DNA from: Euryarchaeota archaeon UBA86
GTDB lineage: Archaea > Thermoplasmatota > Poseidoniia > Poseidoniales > Thalassarchaeaceae
Reading direction: 5' to 3'
DNA length: 33,321 nucleotides
NCBI GenBank assembly: GCA_002503055.1
Contig: DAQX01000018.1
Location: 1 to 33,321 of the forward strand
Shown piece by piece: positions 7,425 to 15,189 of the stretch. Both the position numbers and the translations under genes were made by a program. Under the pieces are notes generated by a model. That model worked only from the letters and a program-made list of their open reading frames with translations. It did not search any database and was not told the DNA's origin. Position 1 is the first letter of the stretch. Each line of letters starts with the position of its first letter.

Positions 7425-10400
7425 TTGCTGAGCATCACCAACTACACCGAAGCCAAACTCTTCTTCCAAAGCTCTCGATACCAGTCTAAAATCAGAATCT
7501 CTTGTCGCCACGAGCACACTACCAATGTCAGCATGACAGTTTGCTGCTATACTGGCAGCATCAGACATGATGTCCCTGTCTCCCTTTTCAGGATAAATCT
7601 CATCACCATTTATTGTAGTCCTCGCCGGCGCCCTACCAATCTTCCTCTTCTGCTCGTCAATCAGGAAGAATACTTCCTTGTGCTTGACTAGAAACTCATC
7701 TAGTGCAATAACATCAGCTTTGCTTGAACCCTTGTTCCAATTATCGAATGTAGATAGCACCTTTCTGGCACGATTCGAGAGAAATTCTTCATCGATTCTA
7801 TCTCCCCATACTGATTTATCGATGTAAATATCTGAGAATAATCCTAGGACCGATTGCGAGGATTTTGTCTTATGCATAAACTCGCCTTCTGCTGCTGGAG
7901 GGACATGCAGAACGACTCTTCCCTCCTCTGCTCTACGGCGTAACATCCAGTGGAAAGCCCTCTCCACAGTCCAATCTAGACTGCCCAGATTGTCGACAGA
8001 GAGTTCACGCAACAAATCGTCCTTGAGAGCCTCAATCAGTATGTTGGTATCTACGACAATCAAAGGCTTGAGAGAAAGCCCCTTCAGAGTTCTCCTATCC
8101 TTTACCGGGATTATCCCACTATGACTTGTGAATAAGGCTCTCTGACTTTTCTTTAGGGCCTCTGACTGACTTTCTTCGAGCAGACCGGAGTAAATCGCCT
8201 TCTCGAGAATCCTCAATCCTCCAAGTGGATCATCCTCAGCAACACCCATTGCCATCTCGAGAACAACTTCTGGATCACGCCTTCCTCTGAGTTCAAACAG
8301 AACACTTCTCTCAATGTCACTTTGTCTACCGGACTCAACAGACTCGAGATCCTTCATCGCTGTTCTTACTCTGCCAACAAATGGCTCCGAAGGAAGCCCG
8401 TATTCTTCTGGATATCTCAGTAGACTCTCTAGGACATCGCCCCTGCTCTCCGCAAGAGACGAACCATCGTCATTGACTACTCCCCGGTCTCTCGCGAAAG
8501 CAAGCAATTCAGAGCTGGCCTGCTCTCTTCTCCCGGCATCGTGATGATCACTAGTTCTGAGGTATAGTTTGAACCGACTAGTGACGGTACTTGCCAGAGC
8601 AGGATTGGAGTCAATAATCGATACAGCCTCCTTCCATCCACCAGAATGAGCGAACTCAATCAATGACTTACGCATAACCAATGAGGATTTCTCGAAATCT
8701 TCACTGAGTTTTCCAGCAGCATCCTTGTATGCCCTAGCAGCATTCAGACGATCCCCTTTCTCTCGTAGTATCGCTGCGCGAACAATCTGTAGTTCAGGCG
8801 AAAACTTCGCATGCTTTCTATACCAATCCTCTAAAGATGGAACTCCGATGTTATATTCTACTACCAAGTCAGTAACAGTCCCGACAGTCTTCATCGACAC
8901 GCTATTGTGCCATGATAGATCACTCAGTGATTGAATTGCTTCCTCGACCCTCTCTTTAGTGCCGATTTGCAAATCCATAGCTGATCTGTTCAACTGCAAG
9001 GAAACAAGCAGTGCCTCAAATAATCGCCTCTCAATAGTAGACAGATTCGCCTTGCTAACAGATTCACTGAGATTATTGATACTGGTTTCACGTACAACAC
9101 GATCACCCTCGACGGATAAGGCCCTTCTGACCTCATTCAGTGAGCGCAAACCATCAGAGTCTAGTTTCTCATGTATGGACTCAACTTCCAGAGCCAATCC
9201 ATCCAGCAGAGAAATCAATGCGATTGAAGTATCACTCAGGTGCAAGTCCTTAGTCGATCCTTCAATTGAAGACAGAGCAACACCCCTCAAATCAGTAAGT
9301 CCTTGGTTTTCGGCCAATTCGCTGCCGGAATACAAGTGCCAGCAGAGTAGAACCCTCTGTGGGTAAACTTCGGCGAGAGAAGGCGACTCCTCGAATACTG
9401 CCAACATTCCATCTATGTCAGCAGCCTCGATGAAGGTATTGAGCACCACATCTGTATGCCTGATTGAATCTATCTTGAGCAACTCTCTTGCAGCCTCTAA
9501 CCTAGTATCAATCGAAACACCCTCTCCGTTGATTACCGAGACAACCCCTTCTTCATCCATCTCAGGAATAGATGAAAGGATTGATCGCGATATTGATTCA
9601 GAATCACTATCAGACAACAATTCTAGTGCGATTGAGACATGCCCAGGATTCTCAATTTCTGCTTCTTCGATAATCTTGATAGCCTCAGACGCCCGATTTT
9701 CAGAGACTAGTTTACTAGCCAACTCCCAACGAACGGGATTAGGTAAAGTTTCACCAATTCCAGATAGAATAGTCAAACCCCCCAACAACTCATCTGCAGT
9801 CAATTCTTCTCCACAATGCTCGGACTCCTTCCAAGCAGCTACTCTCAATGCTTTGGACAGGTGATCATCACCTTCGCCTAGAGCACTGCCTCTCCAGCCA
9901 GTCATCTCACCAGAACGGATCCTGATTAGTCGCGCTTGCTGGCCTGCAACTTCTTCCAACAACTCGCCTTCAATACTCTCGAATACCTGCAATGCTTGAT
10001 CACTAGAGCTGGCTGCTAGTAAGATCCCCTCGAGCAGTGCACCCTCTGCTCGAAGCCCCCTTAATGACGGCTTCATCTTGCGCATCCACATTTTCATTCG
10101 TGGCTTACCGTCGGCAAGATCTCTGCGAATAGCGTGAAGCGCATGGTCCTGTTCGGAATCACTTCTGAAAGGCAAGTCAAGAGACAACCAATCTTTGACT
10201 TGAACAGGATCTAGAGGATCAATTCTAGCCGCTTCTAACCAACTCTCGATATCCATCTCCGGCCCCTTAACCTCGATTACTGGAAATCGCCCCATCTCAG
10301 CTAGAATCGGCGCTTCTTTAGCCAAAGCTTCCCAGACTGGGTGAATACCCGAGACGCAATCTTCCCTCAGGCTCTCTAGTTGAGAATCAAGACTTGAATC

Positions 10401-10742
10401 CCATTCTTCTCCTCTATTTCGATGAACCAACAATACCGCTAGTCGATATGCAGATGACCACTCAGAAGCCAAAGCATTAGTTGAGGTTGACAACCAATCC
10501 TCAGTACTGCGAACTCTTCCTCGTCCTCCTCTCCTACCAATTCGCCCCCGACCAGTATTTCTTCCAGTCTCAATTGTTGGAGCATCGACACTAGCCTTGC
10601 TAGCAGCTAGCAAGGCCAGAGCCCTCCATTCATTCGGAAGCAGGGCCCACGCCTTGGGTCGCTGTACCGCCTTTTTCCGCCTTAACTGGTCAGTTCCTGA
10701 CTTGTCTAGCGAATTGATACACTCGAGAAGGTAATCTTCCAT
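7404..10742 (-). CDS. Large helical-repeat protein with C-terminal PIN nuclease domain and RGG-like tract
   Basis: A protein of 1112 residues, not a known named family. Its last 220 or so residues form a PIN-like domain: VVDTNILIEAL near 894-904 supplies the first Asp, AAEGEFMHK the conserved Glu, and DRDIMSDAA and VATRDSDFR the later acidic residues. All expected metal-binding positions look intact, so RNA cleavage is plausible. Residues of about 60-80 hold an Arg/Gly tract (RNTGRGRIGRRGGRGRVR) like RNA-binding RGG boxes. The 800 or so residues between are helix-rich, Leu/Glu/Ser-rich and reminiscent of TPR-type solenoids. The start at 10742 (MEDYLLECIN) is preferred; an in-frame ATG at 10766 is the alternative. 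The 3' end overlaps the converging small membrane gene. Confidence 0.75.
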   Translation of the reverse strand: MEDYLLECINSLDKSGTDQLRRKKAVQRPKAWALLPNEWRALALLAASKASVDAPTIETGRNTGRGRIGRRGGRGRVRSTEDWLSTSTNALASEWSSAYRLAVLLVHRNRGEEWDSSLDSQLESLREDCVSGIHPVWEALAKEAPILAEMGRFPVIEVKGPEMDIESWLEAARIDPLDPVQVKDWLSLDLPFRSDSEQDHALHAIRRDLADGKPRMKMWMRKMKPSLRGLRAEGALLEGILLAASSSDQALQVFESIEGELLEEVAGQQARLIRIRSGEMTGWRGSALGEGDDHLSKALRVAAWKESEHCGEELTADELLGGLTILSGIGETLPNPVRWELASKLVSENRASEAIKIIEEAEIENPGHVSIALELLSDSDSESISRSILSSIPEMDEEGVVSVINGEGVSIDTRLEAARELLKIDSIRHTDVVLNTFIEAADIDGMLAVFEESPSLAEVYPQRVLLCWHLYSGSELAENQGLTDLRGVALSSIEGSTKDLHLSDTSIALISLLDGLALEVESIHEKLDSDGLRSLNEVRRALSVEGDRVVRETSINNLSESVSKANLSTIERRLFEALLVSLQLNRSAMDLQIGTKERVEEAIQSLSDLSWHNSVSMKTVGTVTDLVVEYNIGVPSLEDWYRKHAKFSPELQIVRAAILREKGDRLNAARAYKDAAGKLSEDFEKSSLVMRKSLIEFAHSGGWKEAVSIIDSNPALASTVTSRFKLYLRTSDHHDAGRREQASSELLAFARDRGVVNDDGSSLAESRGDVLESLLRYPEEYGLPSEPFVGRVRTAMKDLESVESGRQSDIERSVLFELRGRRDPEVVLEMAMGVAEDDPLGGLRILEKAIYSGLLEESQSEALKKSQRALFTSHSGIIPVKDRRTLKGLSLKPLIVVDTNILIEALKDDLLRELSVDNLGSLDWTVERAFHWMLRRRAEEGRVVLHVPPAAEGEFMHKTKSSQSVLGLFSDIYIDKSVWGDRIDEEFLSNRARKVLSTFDNWNKGSSKADVIALDEFLVKHKEVFFLIDEQKRKIGRAPARTTINGDEIYPEKGDRDIMSDAASIAANCHADIGSVLVATRDSDFRLVSRALEEEFGFGVVGDAQQLNDRVL

Positions 10743-10788
10743 GATACCACTGGTGGGTTTGCCCATACACTTCCATTCATCAACACAT

Positions 10789-10807
10789 CGCCTTGCTATG
10801 CAAGGCG
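10789..10807. promoter_or_regulatory. Perfect inverted repeat across the DUF4079-like start codon
   Basis: CGCCTTGC-TAT-GCAAGGCG is an uninterrupted 8-bp palindrome with a 3-base centre, in the divergent region between the PIN gene and the membrane gene. The ATG at 10798-10800 lies in it. It could be an operator for both genes or an mRNA hairpin hiding the start. Confidence 0.5.
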
Positions 10808-11316
10808 TCAGAGAGAGAACTCAAGACTCCACAGCCCTAGCAGACAGCGTGGACCCCTTGCGAACGACCATCCTTCTGCTGCACCCAATTGCGGCGCTAG
10901 TATTGCTCTGGATGTTTGTTAGACAACGCAGATGGAGAGAGCAGAATACGCTACTGAAGGGCGATGAGAGGAAGGATGCACTAGCTCACCACGAGGCCAC
11001 AGGAGAGTGGATGGTTCGAGCCACCATTGGAGTGATCGGCTTGGCCTTCGCAGCCCAGATTGCCATAGCAAGAATAGATGGCGTCGAATGGAGCGAGTAT
11101 ATCGTCCCAAATCACTTCCACGGTTGGGTTGGATTCCTCGGTCTATTCTTGATGCTGATACTCAGGAAACACGGCAGAACTACCCGTACTCTGAAAGAAT
11201 CAGGAAAGTCCTTTGCTAGAAGCAAGCAGATGCACGGAAAAATCAGCGATGCCATGCTCCTACTCGTCATCATCCACGCTTTCTTGGGGTTCCTGTATCT
11301 ACTCAGGATTCTTTGA
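10798..11316 (+). CDS. DUF4079-like four-helix membrane protein, possibly heme-binding
   Basis: A 172-residue integral membrane protein with four predicted helices at about 22-41, 71-91, 104-122 and 151-170. Histidines sit at or near helix ends and at matching depths: H29 in LLHP, H64/H65 in AHHEATGEW, H106/H108 in NHFHGW, H146 in KQMHGK and H160 in IIHAF. This four-helix, paired-histidine layout recalls DUF4079 and cytochrome b561-like proteins, so heme coordination and membrane electron transfer are possible. The start at 10798 sits inside a palindrome. An upstream in-frame ATG at 10741 would overlap the divergent PIN gene, and a GTG at 10849 just before helix 1 is another candidate. Confidence 0.65.
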   Translation: MQGVRERTQDSTALADSVDPLRTTILLLHPIAALVLLWMFVRQRRWREQNTLLKGDERKDALAHHEATGEWMVRATIGVIGLAFAAQIAIARIDGVEWSEYIVPNHFHGWVGFLGLFLMLILRKHGRTTRTLKESGKSFARSKQMHGKISDAMLLLVIIHAFLGFLYLLRIL

Positions 11317-12294
11317 CTAGCGCCCGGCCCACATTGCGAGCCAAACCTCGAGATTTCGATCTATATCGTCAATCTCCACTTGTCTTTCCATTCTTTCCCC
11401 GTCTTCGATTGGCTGAATTCGACAGCCACACGCATTGGCATGTCCGCCGCCATCGGGATCAAATCTTGTAGCCAACTTAGTTAGGTCGTAAAGACCTCCT
11501 TCAGTATGCAGGAATGAGTTAGTGTAGAAGGAGGCCGAAACAGGGTACACCTCTTCATCTCCGAAGGACGCACCAACATTTCCGTGAACTACTACACAAG
11601 CATCACAGGAATCACCTGCAATGGCCGTGATTCTATATCCATTTGAGCGCATCCCAGCATCCTCCATTCTTACGATTGCCAACCTGTCGACAACTTCCAA
11701 ATTCTGCGAGATTGCTTGATTCAAAACGGCCTGACCAATCTTTCTCTCTTCCAAAGCCGAGGCAACCCAGTCCATCGAGAGAATTTCTTCCACACTCATT
11801 CCCGCTTGCAACGACTCGAGGATGTGCATGGCCAGACCGGACTCGACATCGATTAGCCTACCAAGCCAGATGACTGGATGGTCTGAGAGAAACTCCTCTC
11901 GAGTAATTCCTCCCCCATCCAGTTTGTCAACCCAATTTAGGAAGTCGGACAAGTCACTAAGTTCGACCTCGTCGGCCAAAAGATCGTATGCGATTCTGGC
12001 TGCCGAAGGAGCATGCCTCCAAATTGAGATTACACCTTCTTCATCTCCGACAGGAGCGTTAGACTGGTGATGATCAATACTCAATCCACATTCAGGGTGC
12101 CTAGGTAAATCACATACCGCTGTATTCCGATCAATACAATGATCCAGTAGACCAGCCCGTAACTCACCGGGATGTCCGAATATAATCTCAGCATCGGGCC
12201 ACCATCGTCTCAGGATGGCCCCAGTTACAACGCCATCGAGGTCACTGTCGGTGACGATTCTCCTGATATCTAGAGACAACGCCTCGCTTATCAT
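11317..12294 (-). CDS. DHH/DHHA1 family phosphoesterase
   Basis: Metal-dependent phosphoesterase of the DHH superfamily (RecJ, NrnA and archaeal relatives), expected to hydrolyse short oligonucleotides, single-stranded nucleic acid or dinucleotides. Visible motifs are TDSDLDG with D16/D18/D20, CDLP with D62, the signature IDHHQS (D74, H75, H76) and, near residue 285, the DHHA1 substrate-binding motif in DPDGGGHANACGC. At 325 residues it is of the compact NrnA size, much shorter than bacterial RecJ. It ends one base after the stop of the converging membrane gene and is divergent from the Nudix gene across 98 bases. The precise substrate cannot be deduced. Confidence 0.88.
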   Translation of the reverse strand: MISEALSLDIRRIVTDSDLDGVVTGAILRRWWPDAEIIFGHPGELRAGLLDHCIDRNTAVCDLPRHPECGLSIDHHQSNAPVGDEEGVISIWRHAPSAARIAYDLLADEVELSDLSDFLNWVDKLDGGGITREEFLSDHPVIWLGRLIDVESGLAMHILESLQAGMSVEEILSMDWVASALEERKIGQAVLNQAISQNLEVVDRLAIVRMEDAGMRSNGYRITAIAGDSCDACVVVHGNVGASFGDEEVYPVSASFYTNSFLHTEGGLYDLTKLATRFDPDGGGHANACGCRIQPIEDGERMERQVEIDDIDRNLEVWLAMWAGR

Positions 12295-12392
12295 CCCCTG
12301 CCAGCCCCTGCCATCACCTCATTGTGCTTTCGACTACAAAGCCAACTATTTGATGCTCGTTAACTTCGTCTGTAGAGGCAATTGAGATATGG

Positions 12393-12827
12393 ATGACCGC
12401 CGTGCGAGACCCTATGGAAACCTCTTGCGGCTTCGTTTTGGTCAATTACGACAGCGTACTACTTCTCCAGTATCCTCAGGGACACTGGAGCTTCCCTAAG
12501 GGACATGTCGAAGATGGTGACGCCAATCATCACATCACCGCCTCAAGAGAACTAGCCGAAGAGACTGGGATTGCCGATGTCACCATAGACGATGAGTGGA
12601 ACACTCGCACTCATTACACATTCATGCGGAGGGGCAAGAGCATTCCAAAGCAGGTATTCTGGTATATCGCTGAGACTGAAGAACTCAGCGTATCTCTCTC
12701 GCACGAGCACACTAATTACATGTGGCTGGATTTCGATGATGCCGAAGCACAACTCACTTTCGATCAGGAGAAGGAGTTACTACGCTCAGCGAGAAAACAC
12801 ATGCAGCATATGGGCAAAGCAGTCTGA
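12393..12827 (+). CDS. Nudix hydrolase, Ap4A hydrolase-like
   Basis: A hydrolase of 144 residues resembling the diadenosine tetraphosphate hydrolase branch (human NUDT2 type). The segment WSFPKGHVEDGD leads into the Nudix helix ending in SRELAEETGI. Compared with the canonical GX5EX7REUXEEXGU box, the first Glu is replaced by Asp and one residue is inserted before REL, while the metal-binding EE pair is intact. Later KQVFWYIAET and the C-terminal helix region FDQEKELLRSARKHM fit the family. It would clear Ap4A or related nucleotides. The start at 12393 is used; ATG at 12414 is the next choice. It converges on the adenosyltransferase with 35 bases between stops. Confidence 0.85.
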   Translation: MTAVRDPMETSCGFVLVNYDSVLLLQYPQGHWSFPKGHVEDGDANHHITASRELAEETGIADVTIDDEWNTRTHYTFMRRGKSIPKQVFWYIAETEELSVSLSHEHTNYMWLDFDDAEAQLTFDQEKELLRSARKHMQHMGKAV

Positions 12828-12862
12828 CCCCTACAGTATCAGTCCAACCAAACAACCCAATG

Positions 12863-13495
12863 TCACTCTTCACGCTTACCCAACGGCGTCCACAGAACCT
12901 CTTTCTCCCCTGTCACCAAGGCAATCCATCTAGAGAGTACAAAGAGCCAGTCGGAGAGTCGATTGAGGTAAACAATGACTTCATCTCGAACCGAACCGTT
13001 GCCTTCCTCGGCCCGCAATGAGCAGGCATGTCTTTCAGCTCTTCGTGCAATGGTTCTCGCGACATGCAGGGTAGCAACCGGGGGTGAGCCGGTTGGCATG
13101 ATGAATGACTCCAAGGGCACAGTATCTTCTATCCATGAATCCATCTCGCTGACCAGTCTTTCACACTCGTCTGTACCAATTAGAGACATCTGTTCAGGTA
13201 GTCCTTCGGGAGGACAGGAACATTCGGCACCGACATCGAACAACTCCTGCTGAACACGACCAAGAACATCATCAGCCATTGTGTGAGCATATGTCCAGCG
13301 AGGCTGCATTTCCCTAGACTCAGGGATTGGAAACCGATTCAACTCCATTCGGACCATTCCGATTTGCGAGTTCACTTCATCGATAGTACCGTAGAGCCGG
13401 ACACGAGGATGCTGCTTACCGACCTTACTACCGTCAAGCATGTGAGTCTCACCTCCATCTCCTACTCCGGTGTGGACTCTGTTGATGCGAACCAT
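12863..13495 (-). CDS. Cob(I)alamin adenosyltransferase, PduO/MMAB type
   Basis: Transfers the 5'-deoxyadenosyl group of ATP to cob(I)alamin, making coenzyme B12 for enzymes such as methylmalonyl-CoA mutase. Family motifs are in order: HTGVGDGGETHMLDG (ATP-binding N-terminus), HPRVRLYGTIDEVNSQIG, FIMPTGSPPVATLHVARTIA with RRAERH, and YLNRLSDWLFVLSR. The length of 210 is typical; the insert around 55-70 is slightly longer than usual. The ATG at 13495 lies 25 bases after the stop of the upstream membrane gene, so the two may be co-transcribed. Presence beside a beta-oxidation operon in the same window fits disposal of propionyl-CoA through methylmalonyl-CoA, though that is inference. Confidence 0.92.
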   Translation of the reverse strand: MVRINRVHTGVGDGGETHMLDGSKVGKQHPRVRLYGTIDEVNSQIGMVRMELNRFPIPESREMQPRWTYAHTMADDVLGRVQQELFDVGAECSCPPEGLPEQMSLIGTDECERLVSEMDSWIEDTVPLESFIMPTGSPPVATLHVARTIARRAERHACSLRAEEGNGSVRDEVIVYLNRLSDWLFVLSRWIALVTGEKEVLWTPLGKREE

Positions 13496-13520
13496 GTACC
13501 CGCGACCGGGTCACTTCCTA

Positions 13521-14237
13521 TCAATCGTGCCGAGATGTAGTTGAACCGACATTCCGCAACGCTTCTTCGATTGCCTCAGTCCAAGAACCGTCTATTGAGT
13601 CCCAACCACCTTCTCTCTCCAACTCTGCCAGATGTTCTCTCTCAGCTTCGGAGTCACCTGTGTGGCGGTGAATAAGCACCAGCGCGGCATGACTCATTGC
13701 GTTGATCCACGGGTCTTCCATGTCCCATGATCTCTCAAAGTGAGAAATTGCACCTCTTGGACCGTGAATCAAGCCACGGTGAATCTGCCTGAGCCCTGAT
13801 TTGGACCAGGAAACACCCTTTATCCCAACTACCAGACCTCTAAACGCTAGGTAGATTTCCAGAGCCACTAATATAGATGCAACGATGAATGAACCAATCT
13901 GCTCCGGCTGCCCCATCTCATCCCATCTCCCAACCATCATGTTGATTGCCCCGATGCAAAGAAGTAGCCCGCTGAAAGGAGCCACAATCACATCTCTATC
14001 AGTTAGAGACATCTGAATTACTCCATAGATGACCCCTAGTCCTCCAACCGCGGTAGCTAGCAGCGGCGGGATTGACTCACCAACTCCTCTGGGCGCTGTG
14101 TCGGATAGTAAAATTAGAGCGGCGAATGTCAGTAATAACCATCCGAATCTGGCACTAATTTCAGGGAACGGTTGGTGTTGCGAATAGTAGTGAACGGCTA
14201 TGCCCATAACGGCGAAAAGAGAAACCCAAAACAACAC
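13521..14237 (-). CDS. Five-helix membrane protein with cytoplasmic helical C-terminus, unknown
   Basis: Not recognised. The 238-residue product has about five hydrophobic segments (roughly 1-18, 30-46, 57-77, 83-103 and 115-140) and then a soluble C-terminal region of about 95 residues. That region is rich in Trp, Glu and Arg and contains ALVLIHRHTGDSEAEREHL, which looks like a short TPR-type helical hairpin. The GTG start at 14237 is chosen because it overlaps the upstream stop as TAGTG and is preceded by a good SD, GGAGG, seven bases away. A TTG at 14264 would extend it but has no SD. It is translationally coupled to the upstream 107-codon gene. Confidence 0.6.
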   Translation of the reverse strand: MLFWVSLFAVMGIAVHYYSQHQPFPEISARFGWLLLTFAALILLSDTAPRGVGESIPPLLATAVGGLGVIYGVIQMSLTDRDVIVAPFSGLLLCIGAINMMVGRWDEMGQPEQIGSFIVASILVALEIYLAFRGLVVGIKGVSWSKSGLRQIHRGLIHGPRGAISHFERSWDMEDPWINAMSHAALVLIHRHTGDSEAEREHLAELEREGGWDSIDGSWTEAIEEALRNVGSTTSRHD

Positions 14238-14560
14238 TATTCTTCCTCCGAATACTCTCTCCAACCCGGATTCCAGAAACTCTCGTTATCGAGCCAAGCC
14301 AACCACTGTTCATCCTCTGATTCTAGTAACCTCTCAGATCTTCGTTGCAGTCCCTCAAATAAGGCTACATCAATCTCTCCTTTGTCATTAGCAGCCAACC
14401 ACTCATCTTGGATATCACTTACCGCCTGGTGCCCTCCAACATGATCATCAAAATGACGCTCACAGGCCTCCCTTAGGTCTTGGATCCACATTCTTGTTCC
14501 TCTAAGATGAGGCTCCTCATCGAGAACCTTAGGCTTACGTTTGAATGGCCACCAACTCAT
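14237..14560 (-). CDS. Small acidic cytosolic protein, unknown
   Basis: The 107-residue product has no recognisable domain. It begins MSWWPFKRKP, a basic aromatic N-terminus that might touch the membrane, and then is predicted helical and acidic, with many Glu/Asp and Trp residues (DEEPHLRGTRMWIQDL, EDEQWLAWLDNESFW). The start at 14560 is preferred over 14569 because GGGAG lies just upstream. Its stop codon overlaps the GTG start of the downstream membrane gene by one base, so the two proteins probably act together. It is divergent from rlmH, with 76 bases between starts. Confidence 0.6.
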   Translation of the reverse strand: MSWWPFKRKPKVLDEEPHLRGTRMWIQDLREACERHFDDHVGGHQAVSDIQDEWLAANDKGEIDVALFEGLQRRSERLLESEDEQWLAWLDNESFWNPGWREYSEEE

Positions 14561-14636
14561 TGCTCCCATCTCCCCCTCAAGTCGCCTCTATTGATGCTTT
14601 GCGAATCGCTAAGTTGCGAACCTCCTCGGGTCATTC

Positions 14637-15071
14637 ATGGGCAGAGTAGTGGTACATCTCCATGGCTCCTCAAAAAATACAGCATTCAAGTCCGCCATTA
14701 GCGACTACTCAAATCGCCTTTCTCCTTCAGGCGTGACCTTGGTTGAACATAGCGATAAGACCACTTCTGAAGAATATCTCAAGCGAGTCTCAAGACAGGC
14801 AGGAGACGCACAACTCACTTTGTTAATGGAAGCCGGCGAGGAGATGGACAGTATAGCTTTCAGCAAGTCATTCGCTCAGTGGCGAATTGCCCGAACCGAC
14901 ACCCATCTTGTGATCGGTCCTTCAGATGGTTTCGGACAGACCTCAAGGGAGTATCAGGGGCTATCTTTGAGCAAGATGACTATGCAGCATGAACTGGCTG
15001 CGGTAGTACTTCTGGAACAGTTGTACCGAGCCGCTACTCTCAACGAAGGAAAACCATACCATCGAGCCTGA
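14637..15071 (+). CDS. rlmH: RlmH-like SPOUT rRNA methyltransferase
   Basis: SPOUT-fold S-adenosylmethionine methyltransferase of the RlmH family, which in bacteria N3-methylates pseudouridine 1915 of 23S rRNA. The 144 residues are close to the family's 155. Visible signatures are LTLLMEAGEEMDS (the LLDExG region), LVIGPSDGFG (SAM knot; the usual IGG is IGP), LSLSKMTMQHELA (canonical SLSxMTxxH) and the C-terminal EQLYRAATLNEGKPYHR. The SAM-binding and C-terminal catalytic elements are intact. The start at 14637 follows a 76-base divergent region with no clear SD. The target site in an archaeal ribosome is assumed by homology. Confidence 0.88.
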   Translation: MGRVVVHLHGSSKNTAFKSAISDYSNRLSPSGVTLVEHSDKTTSEEYLKRVSRQAGDAQLTLLMEAGEEMDSIAFSKSFAQWRIARTDTHLVIGPSDGFGQTSREYQGLSLSKMTMQHELAAVVLLEQLYRAATLNEGKPYHRA

Positions 15072-15091
15072 CCCAACAATCGATTCACGCA

Positions 15092-15119
15092 CATGATACC
15101 GACAATGCTTGCATGATAC
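15092..15119. repeat. Short direct repeat CATGATAC upstream of the giant surface gene
   Basis: CATGATAC occurs at 15092-15099 and again at 15112-15119, 20 bases apart, about two helical turns. This is just before the 15121 hairpin and about 70-100 bases before the giant gene's start. It may be a regulator site; no other function is seen. Confidence 0.4.
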
Positions 15120-15120
15120 G

Positions 15121-15136
15121 CTCGCGCACACGCGAG
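15121..15136 (+). promoter_or_regulatory. GC-rich inverted repeat upstream of the giant gene
   Basis: CTCGCG-CACA-CGCGAG is a perfect 6-bp stem with a 4-base loop. It is 50 bases after the rlmH stop and 53 before the giant gene's ATG. It may be an operator or an rlmH 3' hairpin; there is no T-run, so it is not a classical terminator. Confidence 0.4.
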
Positions 15137-15189
15137 GGGTTCTGTTGATAAGCAGCACGAATTTCAGAAAGTACTTCGGTGGTCTTCAG

